NCBI GenBank assembly: GCA_025924775.1
Contig: JAICHS010000058.1
Span: forward strand, 1-11,127
Reading direction: 5' to 3'
Length of the DNA stretch: 11,127 bases
Source: Rhodanobacteraceae bacterium
GTDB lineage: Bacteria > Pseudomonadota > Gammaproteobacteria > Xanthomonadales > Rhodanobacteraceae
Below the pieces are notes generated by a model. That model was given only the letters and a program-made list of their open reading frames with translations, was not told the DNA's origin and searched no databases. How positions within the stretch are numbered: position 1 is the first letter of the stretch; the number at the start of each line of letters is the position of its first letter. Shown piece after piece: positions 1-6,598 of this stretch. The position numbers and the translations under genes are program-made.

Positions 1-395
1 CGCGGCAGACCCTCGAGCCGCCGGTCACGGCGCAGGCGTGCGCGCAACAGCGGCAACCGCTCGGCGAAGCGCAACAGGCGCCGATATTTCCTGGCGTCCC
101 GCCGTTGCTGCCAGGCCACATGATAGCGGTACTGCTTGCGCCCGCGCGCGTCGCGGCCCGTTGCCTGCAGATGCCCGCGACGATCCGCGCAAATCCAGAC
201 ATCGGTATAGGCCGGCGGAATCGCCAGCGCGCGGATGCGGGCCAGGTTTGCTTCATCGCGAACAGGCACGCCCTTCGCATCAACGTATGCGAAGCCGCGG
301 CCGGCGCGGCGGCGCGTGATGCCGGGTTCGCCGTCGCTCACGCGGCGCAACTTGCGCGATGCCGATCGGCCAGTTGCTGGGGCGGCTCGATTCAC
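1..395 (-). CDS. DNA topoisomerase IB (poxvirus type), N-terminal part, cut by the window edge
   Basis: The gene begins here and runs off the left edge, so only 131 codons are visible. The product should be a type IB topoisomerase, which relaxes supercoils by transient single-strand cleavage through a 3'-phosphotyrosine. The visible part has the family's N-terminal signature: SDGEPGITRRRAGRGFAYVD (residues about 20-39), then ARIRALAIPPAYTDVWIC, then the DNA-contacting stretch GHLQATGRDARGRKQYRYH. The catalytic Arg/Lys/His/Tyr residues would lie beyond position 1. The start is GTG at 395, chosen because AAGGA lies 5 bases upstream (401-405) and no in-frame ATG fits. A second in-frame GTG further upstream has no ribosome binding site. 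The gene follows the 86-codon orphan by 67 bases and is divergent from ligD. Family assignment is firm; whether the gene is intact cannot be judged. Confidence 0.9.
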   Translation of the reverse strand, partial: MNRAAPATGRSASRKLRRVSDGEPGITRRRAGRGFAYVDAKGVPVRDEANLARIRALAIPPAYTDVWICADRRGHLQATGRDARGRKQYRYHVAWQQRRDARKYRRLLRFAERLPLLRARLRRDRRLEGLP

Positions 396-400
396 GGAAG

Positions 401-405
401 TCCTT
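401..405 (-). promoter_or_regulatory. Shine-Dalgarno site that decides the GTG start of topoisomerase IB
   Basis: On the minus strand AAGGA is followed by 5 bases and then GTG at 395. It supports a GTG start where the frame offers no suitable ATG. Confidence 0.6.
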
Positions 406-462
406 GGCGCAGAGAAACCATTCCTACTCACGGGCGGTCCGGATCGGCGAATACGAACCCCG

Positions 463-723
463 TCATTCCATGGCGGTGCGCGTGAGTTCGATCTGCGTTT
501 CGAGAATCCGCTCGATGCAGGCGTCGATGCGCCGCCGGGAACGGCCACCGTGCTTGTTCGCCAGTTCCTGTCGAATCACCCGGATCGCCGCCGCGCTCTG
601 GCGTGCCTTGCGGGTGAAAACTTCGCGCTGCGCCGTTCGCCTCGCTACCAGCGCAGCAGCGGCGTTGTAGCGAAGTTCCTCGTCCATTACCTCAATCATA
701 TCCAGGAGATTGGTGCGATCCAT
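463..723 (-). CDS. Hypothetical 86-aa helical protein upstream of topoisomerase IB
   Basis: I do not recognise this family. The frame is open to 765, but the start is placed at the ATG at 723 because AAGGAG (731-736) lies 7 bases upstream. The 86-residue product has no signal peptide or membrane segment and is rich in Arg, Ala, Glu and Ile in a pattern typical of long amphipathic helices: an acidic N-terminus (LLDMIEVMDEELRYN), a central basic stretch with ARRTAQREVFTRKARQ, and a C-terminal helix around RRRIDACIERILETQIELT. It precedes the topoisomerase IB gene by 67 bases in the same direction and probably shares its transcript. A cytosolic, perhaps oligomeric or nucleic-acid-associated role is possible, but that rests only on composition and neighbours. 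A good ribosome binding site and clean spacing argue for a real gene. Confidence 0.6.
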   Translation of the reverse strand: MDRTNLLDMIEVMDEELRYNAAAALVARRTAQREVFTRKARQSAAAIRVIRQELANKHGGRSRRRIDACIERILETQIELTRTAME

Positions 724-752
724 GGCAATGCTCCTTTCCTCGCTCCCGTCGA

Positions 753-775
753 GCGGCTGCAGCATAGGCAGCCGC
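753..775. repeat. Inverted repeat in the divergent ligD / 86-aa gene intergenic region
   Basis: A perfect 7-bp inverted repeat (GCGGCTG at 753-759, CAGCCGC at 769-775) with a 9-base spacer lies in the 125-bp gap between the two divergent genes. On the minus strand it would fall in the leader or core promoter of the 86-aa gene, whose candidate -10 TATGCT (761-766) is mostly in the loop. A TTGACG (788-793) lies 21 bp upstream of it, longer than the ideal spacer. It could be an operator or simply a leader hairpin. Confidence 0.35.
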
Positions 776-836
776 GCATTCAGGTGCCGTCAAATTCCGA
801 TGCGGCAACGTTCACCTCGCATGCATGCCGGGTTGC

Positions 837-842
837 TACGCT
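837..842 (+). promoter_or_regulatory. Possible -10 element of a leaderless ligD promoter
   Basis: TACGCT matches the TAnnnT form of a -10 box and ends 6 bases before the ATG at 849, so transcription would begin at or next to that codon. No ribosome binding site precedes either the 825 or the 849 ATG, which fits a leaderless message. No good -35 box lies at 16-18 bp; TTCACC at 811-816 is 20 bp away. This is a weak prediction. Confidence 0.3.
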
Positions 843-848
843 GCCGGC

Positions 849-3371
849 ATGGCAGGACGCCATACGCCGAAACGTTCACCGGAAGGGCTTGCGGCCTACC
901 GGCGCAAGCGGCACTTCGAACGCACGCCGGAGCCGGCCGTCACGCCGCGCGCGCGCCATTCGGGCGCCCCGGTCGGCCGTCGGTTTGTCATCCACCTGCA
1001 CCACGCCCGCCGCCGTCACTTCGACCTGCGCTTGCAGGTGGGTGGCGTGTTGCACAGTTGGGCGGTGCCAAAGGGGCCGTCGCGTGACCCGTCGATCAAG
1101 CATCTCGCGGTGGAAGTGGAAGACCATCCGTTGAGTTACGGTTCGTTCGAGGGCACGATTCCGGAAGGCCACTACGGTGCCGGCACCGTGGCGATCTGGG
1201 ACGAAGGCACCTGGAGCACCGAAGGTTCCGCCGCGCAGCAGATCGACAAGGGTCATTTGCGTTTCGAATTGCACGGCTCGCGCCTGCGCGGCCATTGGTC
1301 GCTGGTGCGCACGCGCATGCAAGCTGGCAAGCCGCAGTGGCTGCTGATCAAGGGCGACGACGAATTCGTGGTGGCCGATGACGTGGCCGACGACACGACG
1401 CTGTCCCAGTGGAAAGCGGAACACGCCATCGAGCCTGCTGCGCGCGCGACACGCCGTTCGCGCGCCGCGAAAGCCGCGCCGTCGCTGCCGGCACCTGATG
1501 CATTCGAATTCGAACTCGCGCGCCTGCACCAGCACGTGCCGCAAGGCGAGAACTGGCTGCACGAAGTGAAATACGACGGCTACCGGATGCTGGCGTGGCG
1601 GCGCGGACCCGAATTGCACTTGCTGTCGCGCAACCGGCTCGACTGGACCGAAAAACTACCCGCGATCGCGGAGGCGATTCTTGCGCAGGATTGCCGCAAC
1701 TGCGTGCTCGATGGCGAACTGGTGGTATTCGACGAGCAGGGCCGCAGCCGCTTCGACCTGCTGCAGAAGGAGTTCAACTGCGCGCAGTCGCAGGCGATGC
1801 GCTACGCCGTGTTCGACCTGCTTGTGCTGAACGGCGATGACCTGCGCGACGCGCCGTTGCTGGAACGCAAGGCCGCCCTGTCGCGCCTGCTGGAATACGC
1901 CCCAGCCCATCCGTCGACGAGCCCGCTGGTGGTCTCGGGCTTTCTTCGCGGCAACGGCGCGCTCGCCTACCAGCGCGCCTGCGAAGCGGGACTCGAGGGC
2001 GTGATGAGCAAAGCGGTCAACTCGCCGTATCGCGGCGGACGCGGCGCTGCGTGGCGCAAGCTGAAATGCATCGACTCGGATGAATTCGTGATCGTCGGCT
2101 ACACGCCCGGAAGGGGTTCGCGCGGCGCGCTGGGCGCATTGCTGTTGGCCGAACCGCGCGGCAAGCAATGGCGGTACGTCGGCCGTGTCGGCACCGGCAT
2201 GGACAGAGCGATGCTGGAGCGCCTGCACGATCAACTCAAGCCGGCGAAGCACAAGCCGAAATTGATCGACGCGCCCAACATGAAGCAACTGCGCGGCGCG
2301 CGGCCGCTGTGGGTGCAGCCCGACACCGTGGTGGAAATCGAATTTCGCGGGCGTACCGGCGATGATTTCCTCCGCCAGGCCAGCTTCAGGGGCGTGCGAT
2401 CCGACAAGTCGCCCGCGGATCTTCGCGACAACGATCGCGCCCTGGAGACCACTTCCGTGCCAGCCAAAGCCACCCCCAGGATCGCAGCGCGCAAGCGCGC
2501 GAAAAGCGAACCTGAAATCAAGCTAACGCACCCCGATCGCGTGTTGATCGACAAGCCGCCCGTCACCAAGCAAGCGCTCGCCGAATTCTACGCAAGCATC
2601 GCGGAACACCTGCTACCCGGTGTGGTGGGGCGACCGCTGTCGCTGGTTCGCTGCCCCGATGGCGCCGGCAAGGAATGCTTCTTCCAGAAACATCCCATGA
2701 CCAGCATGCCGGAAACCATCGGCGTCGGCGACGCGCGCAAGACCGACGGCAAACAGCAGCAGTACATGTACGTCAACGACATCGAAGGCGTGATGGGTCT
2801 GGTGCAGATGAATGTCATCGAGATCCATCCGTGGGGTTCGACCATCGTCGACCTGGAACATCCCGACCAGCTGGTGTTTGATCTTGACCCTGATACGGGC
2901 GTGGCGTGGCCGCGTGTGCGCGACGCCGCGCACGTTGTACGCGAACGGCTCCAGGCGGTTGGGCTCGAAAGCTTCCTGCGCACCACCGGAGGCAAGGGCG
3001 TGCACATCGTGGTGCCACTGAATCCGAGGCCGGATTGGGAGACGGCCAAGGCTTTCGCGCACGCACTGGCGCGCACGCTCGAGCAGGAATCGCCGAAGGA
3101 CTTCGTGTCGGTGGCGACGAAGAATCGCCGCAAGGGCCGCATCTTCGTGGATTATCTGCGCAACGCGCGCGGTTCCACCGCGGTGGCGTCGTACTGCGTG
3201 CGTGCGCGTCCGGGCGCCGGCGTCGCCACTCCGCTGCGGTGGGAAGAATTGTCGCGGCTGAAATCGGCCGCCCAATACACCTTCGCGAACCTGGCACGGC
3301 GATTGAAGACGCTGAAACAGGATCCATGGCGGGGCTTCAACGAAATTCGTCAGGCGTTGCCGCAGCGGTAA
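849..3371 (+). CDS. ligD: Multidomain ATP-dependent DNA ligase LigD (phosphoesterase-ligase-polymerase)
   Basis: This is the end-processing and sealing enzyme of bacterial non-homologous end joining, acting with Ku at double-strand breaks. From the ATG at 849 it has 840 residues, the usual length for the three-domain Pseudomonas-type protein. Residues about 40-170 are the 3'-phosphoesterase domain with the metal-site pattern H51, H57, D59, R61, then H93 and Y97 (in VEDHPLSYG). Residues about 215-520 are the ligase: nucleotidyl Lys241 in EVKYDGYR, LDGELVVFD, YAVFDLLVLNG, EGVMSK and WRKLKC, then an OB fold. Residues about 555-840 are the AEP polymerase: catalytic D678 and D680 in LVFDLDPD, TTGGKGVHIVVP, and D768 in FVDYLRN. 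All key residues are present. An upstream in-frame ATG at 825 would add 8 residues; I prefer 849 because homology begins after it and a -10-like box overlaps the longer form. ku follows. Confidence 0.96.
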   Translation: MAGRHTPKRSPEGLAAYRRKRHFERTPEPAVTPRARHSGAPVGRRFVIHLHHARRRHFDLRLQVGGVLHSWAVPKGPSRDPSIKHLAVEVEDHPLSYGSFEGTIPEGHYGAGTVAIWDEGTWSTEGSAAQQIDKGHLRFELHGSRLRGHWSLVRTRMQAGKPQWLLIKGDDEFVVADDVADDTTLSQWKAEHAIEPAARATRRSRAAKAAPSLPAPDAFEFELARLHQHVPQGENWLHEVKYDGYRMLAWRRGPELHLLSRNRLDWTEKLPAIAEAILAQDCRNCVLDGELVVFDEQGRSRFDLLQKEFNCAQSQAMRYAVFDLLVLNGDDLRDAPLLERKAALSRLLEYAPAHPSTSPLVVSGFLRGNGALAYQRACEAGLEGVMSKAVNSPYRGGRGAAWRKLKCIDSDEFVIVGYTPGRGSRGALGALLLAEPRGKQWRYVGRVGTGMDRAMLERLHDQLKPAKHKPKLIDAPNMKQLRGARPLWVQPDTVVEIEFRGRTGDDFLRQASFRGVRSDKSPADLRDNDRALETTSVPAKATPRIAARKRAKSEPEIKLTHPDRVLIDKPPVTKQALAEFYASIAEHLLPGVVGRPLSLVRCPDGAGKECFFQKHPMTSMPETIGVGDARKTDGKQQQYMYVNDIEGVMGLVQMNVIEIHPWGSTIVDLEHPDQLVFDLDPDTGVAWPRVRDAAHVVRERLQAVGLESFLRTTGGKGVHIVVPLNPRPDWETAKAFAHALARTLEQESPKDFVSVATKNRRKGRIFVDYLRNARGSTAVASYCVRARPGAGVATPLRWEELSRLKSAAQYTFANLARRLKTLKQDPWRGFNEIRQALPQR

Positions 3372-3392
3372 CGGACAACGGCATCCTGTTGC

Positions 3393-3480
3393 CGCCATCC
3401 CGGCGAAGGCCGGGGTCAATTTCAGGTTTGGCTGCGGAAGGCAAGAGCAGAATGGATTCCCGCCTTCGCGGGAAGGATGA
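3393..3480. repeat. REP/BIME-like pair of inverted hairpins between ligD and ku
   Basis: There are two short palindromes in opposite orientation. The first is CCCGGC-GAAG-GCCGGG (3399-3414, 6-bp stem); the second is TTCCCGC-CTTC-GCGGGAA (3457-3474, 7-bp stem). The loops are complementary (GAAG and CTTC), showing two inverted copies of one element about 40 bp apart. Read on the minus strand it gives the ATTCCCGCGAAGGCGGGAAT type of intergenic repeat common in Xanthomonadales genomes. It fills most of the 146-bp ligD-ku gap and could weaken or end ligD transcription, stabilise the upstream mRNA, or have no role. Confidence 0.75.
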
Positions 3481-3517
3481 AATTGGAAGTGACCTGCGCG
3501 ACACTAGGAGAACGATC

Positions 3518-4426
3518 ATGGCCGCAAGACCCATCTGGAGCGGCACCATCACCTTCGGTCTGCTGAACATCCCGGTGCAGCTGATGCCCGGCGAGCGGCA
3601 TGTCGACCTGCACTTCCGCATGCTGGATTCGCGCAACAACGCGCGCATCCGCTATGAACGCGTCAACGAGGAAACCGGCGACGAAGTGCCCTGGAAGGAA
3701 GTGGTGAAGGCCTTCGAGTACGACAACGGCAATTACGTGGTGCTCGAAAAGGAGGATTTCGAGAAAGCCGCGCCGGAATCCACCGAATCGGTGGACATCG
3801 AGGCTTTCATCGATGCAGGCGACATCGGTCCCGAATATTTCGAGAGGCCCTACTACCTCGTGCCGGCGAAGAAGGCGGAAAAGGGCTACGTGCTGCTGCG
3901 CGAAACATTGAAGCGACTGAAGACCGCCGGCCTCGCGCGGGTGGTGATCCGCACCCGCGAATACCTTGCGCTGGTGTTGCCGCGCGACGATGCGCTGCTG
4001 CTGCTGTTGCTGCGTTATCCGCAGGAAGTCGTGACGGACGACGAATACGCGCTTCCCGACAAGAAAATTTCCGTCTATCGCGTCAGCCAGAAGGAACTGG
4101 ACATGGCCGAGACGCTGGTGAAGTCGATGGTCGGCAAGTGGAAGCCGGACGAATACCACGACGATTTCCGCGAGCGACTGACGAAGGTGATCGAGGCGCG
4201 TATCAAGGCGAAGGGCGGAGTGCGCGCCCCCGCGGCGGAAGAAGCCGCGATGCCGAAGAACGCGTCCACCAACGTGGTGGATTTCATGTCGCTGCTGCAG
4301 AAAAGCATCAAAGACAACAAGCGTACGCCCGCGAAGAAGTCCGGCTCCGCTGCAAAGAAAGCCGGCCATCGCACCACCGCGCGACGCAAGTCCAGCACGC
4401 GCAAGAAGGCGGCGAAGCGTTCGTGA
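3518..4426 (+). CDS. ku: Ku-type DNA end-binding protein for non-homologous end joining
   Basis: Bacterial Ku is a homodimeric ring that threads onto double-strand DNA ends and recruits LigD. The product has 302 residues. It opens with the family hallmark WSGTITFGLLNIPVQL (7-22), followed by the Ku core (to about residue 235) with YERVNEETGDEVPWKEVVKAFEYD shown here as pieces YERVNEETG and EVVKAFEY, then FERPYYLVP (108-116) and EKGYVLLRETL (121-131). A short conserved segment VVDFMSLLQKSI (253-264) resembles the LigD-binding C-terminal part, and the last 35 residues form a Lys/Arg/Ala tail of the kind linked with DNA binding. The start is the ATG at 3518, with AGGAG 7 bases upstream; the longer open frame runs through ligD and is not used. 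It lies downstream of ligD in the same direction and is complete and apparently functional. Confidence 0.96.
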   Translation: MAARPIWSGTITFGLLNIPVQLMPGERHVDLHFRMLDSRNNARIRYERVNEETGDEVPWKEVVKAFEYDNGNYVVLEKEDFEKAAPESTESVDIEAFIDAGDIGPEYFERPYYLVPAKKAEKGYVLLRETLKRLKTAGLARVVIRTREYLALVLPRDDALLLLLLRYPQEVVTDDEYALPDKKISVYRVSQKELDMAETLVKSMVGKWKPDEYHDDFRERLTKVIEARIKAKGGVRAPAAEEAAMPKNASTNVVDFMSLLQKSIKDNKRTPAKKSGSAAKKAGHRTTARRKSSTRKKAAKRS

Positions 4427-4460
4427 ACCTGGTCTCTGGGGCGGTTTCGCTACCACGAGC

Positions 4461-4537
4461 AGCCCGGATGAAGTGAAACGGAATCCGGGAAACATTCAGT
4501 AAGGAAGCCCCTGATTGCGCTGCGCCCGATCCGGGCT
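4461..4537. repeat. Second REP/BIME-like element, between ku and the transporter remnant
   Basis: Two inverted copies of an AGCCCGGAT repeat close the element: AGCCCGGAT at 4461-4469 and ATCCGGGCT at 4529-4537. The left copy is itself a hairpin, CCCGGAT (4463-4469) pairing with ATCCGGG (4483-4489). The right copy has the same layout with one mismatch (CCCTGAT against ATCCGGG). This is the widespread proteobacterial AGCCCGGAT...ATCCGGG repeat and differs from the element in the ligD-ku gap. It sits between convergent ku and the minus-strand transporter remnant, touches the latter's stop codon, and could serve as a two-way terminator. Confidence 0.75.
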
Positions 4538-5187
4538 ACTTGCTTGCCTGGTCGCCTGCTCCGATGCCACCGCCGTCGCGGCGTCGCACGGATAGCTGCG
4601 CGCACCGATCAGCTAACACCGCGGCCGCTGCGGCCAGCATGGTCGCCATCCCCGCGAAGGTCGTGTCGAGATTGCCGCCGCCCTGCCCGCCCGGTGCGTC
4701 GCCGGCTGATCCGAAGATCAATCCGCCACGGCCTGCCAGCAGTGCCGACAGCCATCCAACAACGGCGGCGAAACCGCCTGCGCCAGGTACACGACGGTCG
4801 AGCGCACGCCCTCGGCGCGCCCCCACAAACGTGAGTGCATCACGTCGAGCCGCGCGGCGTCCACCGGTGGAAACGCGCCGTCCAAGCCTCCTGCCGCGAC
4901 GAACATCAAAGGCGCAGCCGCCGTGAGATCGGGTAGCAGCATTGCTGGAATCAGTGCAGCCACCGCCAGGAGATACGCCCAGGCACCCACCTGCATACGC
5001 GCGGCGATCCAGCCTTTCGCGACCAGCCGGTCGGCCAGCAGGCCCGTCACCAACACGCCCGCGACCGCCCCGAGCCGATCACCACCACGAACGTGCTGGA
5101 CACGGTCTGCGCGAGGTGAAAATGCGAGCGGACCCATCCGATGGCTGCGCGCGGCACCCCGGCCCACCGGACGCGGCGCCTCGTTAG
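4536..5187 (-). pseudogene. Decayed C-terminal half of a major facilitator superfamily transporter
   Basis: Translating in stages on the minus strand gives one continuous transporter-like sequence broken by two frameshifts. The first piece (about 5187-5075) has RSHFHLAQTVSSTFVVVIGSG. The second (to about 4770) has AVAGVLVTGLLADRL, a membrane segment near VGAWAYLLAVAALIPAMLL, and the loop LDVMHSRLWGRAEGVRSTVV. The third ends with AGMATMLAAAAAVLADRC and stops at 4536. Restoring one base near 5066-5076 (a G run) and one near 4755-4772 rejoins all three. About five or six membrane segments remain; the N-terminal half and start are gone, the remnant beginning next to the stop of the gene at 5204. 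The ADRL and MHSRLWGRAE patterns fit the MFS second half. The substrate is unknown and function is very unlikely. Confidence 0.75.
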
Positions 5188-5203
5188 GTCCAGCAAATCG
5201 CGT

Positions 5204-5644
5204 CTACTTCGCCCGACTAATGGTGAACGCGGAGAAGCCGGCGCCGATGTCCCAACCCTTCCCAGTGCCCGTCAGTGCCAGCGACACATCCCCCTTGGTC
5301 ATCGCTGCGGCGTGCGAGGAACCCACCGCGCCTGCGTGGGCGTTGGCGGTGGCGTAGCTTCCCAGCACGTCGTCGATGCTGTTCACGCCGCTGAAATGCC
5401 CGCGTCCGTCATCGATCTTGTATTTCCCGACCGTCAGGCCGCCGCCCTTGGCGCTGATGTCGACATCCATCGCTTGTCCGTTCGCGCAGGTCACCTTGCC
5501 GTGCCCGTCCGCGGTCTGGTAAATCGCCGACCAGCCGGACAGGGTGAACGTCATTGTGCATTTCATCGTCGATTCTGCCGCATGCGCACCCGATGAGGCC
5601 ACCGGCGCAAGCATCAACACCAACCATAATGCCTTCCTGGTCAT
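5204..5644 (-). CDS. Small exported protein of unknown function (146 aa)
   Basis: I do not recognise a named family. The start is the ATG at 5644, with AAGGAG (5651-5656) 6 bases upstream; the frame is open further but without a better start. Residues 1-22 are a clear Sec signal peptide: MTRK, a hydrophobic core LWLVLMLAPVA, and a cleavage site at AHA/A or AHAA/E. The mature part of about 124 residues has two cysteines (C29 and C53) that could form a disulfide, and is rich in Gly, Ser, Thr and Ala with alternating hydrophobics (SAKGGGLTVGKYKIDDG, TKGDVSLALTGTGKGWDIG), suggesting a small beta-sheet domain in the periplasm or cell envelope. It lies 93 bp after the YfdC-like gene in the same direction and directly before the transporter remnant. 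Function unknown. Confidence 0.8.
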   Translation of the reverse strand: MTRKALWLVLMLAPVASSGAHAAESTMKCTMTFTLSGWSAIYQTADGHGKVTCANGQAMDVDISAKGGGLTVGKYKIDDGRGHFSGVNSIDDVLGSYATANAHAGAVGSSHAAAMTKGDVSLALTGTGKGWDIGAGFSAFTISRAK

Positions 5645-5698
5645 GACTTGCTCCTTCTCTCCAGTAAGAGCTGATTGTCGCGTTTCGAGCATGCGCGC

Positions 5699-5715
5699 CT
5701 CGTGAAATCCACGAG
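5699..5715. repeat. Palindrome upstream of the exported-protein gene
   Basis: CTCGTG (5699-5704) and CACGAG (5710-5715) form a perfect 6-bp dyad around a 5-base centre, 55 bases upstream of the exported-protein ATG and 22 bases after the YfdC-like stop. The U-rich stretch on the minus-strand RNA comes before the hairpin, not after it, so a standard intrinsic terminator is unlikely. A regulator binding site is possible. Confidence 0.35.
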
Positions 5716-5737
5716 AAAACCAAGTGAACAGGCCCCA

Positions 5738-6598
5738 TCACCACGTATCGCTGCGCACCTGTGCGTGGCTGATTAAGGTGAAGATCACCGTGCCGCCCAC
5801 GATGTTGCCGGTCAGCACCGGACCAAGGTAGTGCTTGAACACTTCCGGCCACGCGAGCTGCCCGGTAAACGCCAGATAGAACATCTCGCCTGCGGAGCCG
5901 ACCACGTGCACCAGTCCCGCCGCCGCGATCAGCCAGGTCAAGCCGACGATGATCCACAGTCGCGCCGATTCCACGGCCGGCATCAGCCACACCATCGTTG
6001 CAATGATCCAGCCTCCCGCGACGGCTTTCACGAACATTTCCGGGACTGAATACGACATCAACGTGGCGCCCAGCGCGCCAATCGCGTGATCGATGGGTGG
6101 CGCAAACAGCGGCAGCTTGGCCACCGCAAGCGCGAACAGGGCGATGCCGATAATGTTGGCAATTAAGACCACGGTCCACAGTCTCAGCACCAGCCCCAGC
6201 TTGCCCAAGCTCGGGGCGGAGATCAGTGGCAGCACCACGGTGAGCGTGTTCTCGGTGAACAGTTGTTGGCGCGCGAGGATCACAATCACGAATCCCGTGC
6301 TGTAACCGATGGCTATCAGCAGATGCGCGTACGGCGCCTCTGGCGGGTATGCCTTCAATGCGCCGCTCGCCACCATCGAGAAACCCATCGACAGACCCGC
6401 GGCCAGTCCCGACCACGTCAGAGCCGAAGGTGTGCGCTTGAGTTCCTCTTCGCCAACGGCGCCGACCGCTTCATGCAATACAGCTGCGCGTGGAGGCATG
6501 CGGCGTTCGGCGTCGCGGCGTTCCTCGTCGTCCAACGCAGGTGCGTGCTGGCCGTTCGCGCCACGGTCCACTTCCTGCCGATCGCTGACCCGGCTCAT
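5738..6598 (-). CDS. yfdC: YfdC-like formate/nitrite transporter family inner-membrane protein
   Basis: The 286-residue product belongs to the formate/nitrite (FNT) channel family and most resembles the E. coli YfdC branch, whose substrate is not firmly known. A charged N-terminal tail (residues 1-55, Asp/Glu/Arg-rich) matches YfdC's layout. Membrane segments lie at about 60-80, 92-112, 138-160, 188-206, 215-232 and 256-278. Family features include SALTWSGLAAGLSMG (58-72), ARQQLFTENTLT (109-120), SVPEMFVKAVAGGW (184-197), a pore-type histidine H231 in GLVHVVGSAGEMF, and the ending SHAQVRSDTW, close to YfdC's. It starts at the ATG at 6598, overlapping the stop of the DUF421 gene as ATGA, so the two are translationally coupled. 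Small anions such as formate are plausible cargo by family, not shown by the sequence. Confidence 0.9.
   Translation of the reverse strand: MSRVSDRQEVDRGANGQHAPALDDEERRDAERRMPPRAAVLHEAVGAVGEEELKRTPSALTWSGLAAGLSMGFSMVASGALKAYPPEAPYAHLLIAIGYSTGFVIVILARQQLFTENTLTVVLPLISAPSLGKLGLVLRLWTVVLIANIIGIALFALAVAKLPLFAPPIDHAIGALGATLMSYSVPEMFVKAVAGGWIIATMVWLMPAVESARLWIIVGLTWLIAAAGLVHVVGSAGEMFYLAFTGQLAWPEVFKHYLGPVLTGNIVGGTVIFTLISHAQVRSDTW

Noticed and set aside
38..1134. Overlapping plus-strand frames at the left end
   Set aside because: They run opposite topoisomerase IB and the 86-aa gene and into ligD; they are Arg/Ala/Pro-rich shadows with no family features.
2613..3419. Long open frame (268 codons) antisense to ligD
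   Set aside because: It lies wholly opposite the polymerase domain of ligD, is rich in Arg and His as expected of a shadow in GC-rich DNA, and resembles no family.
2906..3517. Upstream extension of the ku frame
   Set aside because: It overlaps ligD in another phase and the repeat; Ku homology begins exactly at the ATG at 3518, which has its own ribosome binding site.
4427..4460. Possible small RNA or gene after ku
   Set aside because: Too short, with no start codon, promoter or structure apart from the repeat that follows.
3422..4495. 357-codon open frame antisense to ku
   Set aside because: Opposite the clearly conserved ku; its sequence reads as a GC-skewed shadow with His/Gln/Arg runs, and its ends fall in the two repeat elements.
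5699..5715. Reading the dyad as an intrinsic terminator
   Set aside because: On the minus strand the U-rich stretch precedes the hairpin; on the plus strand it is followed by A residues. Neither gives a stem followed by a U run.
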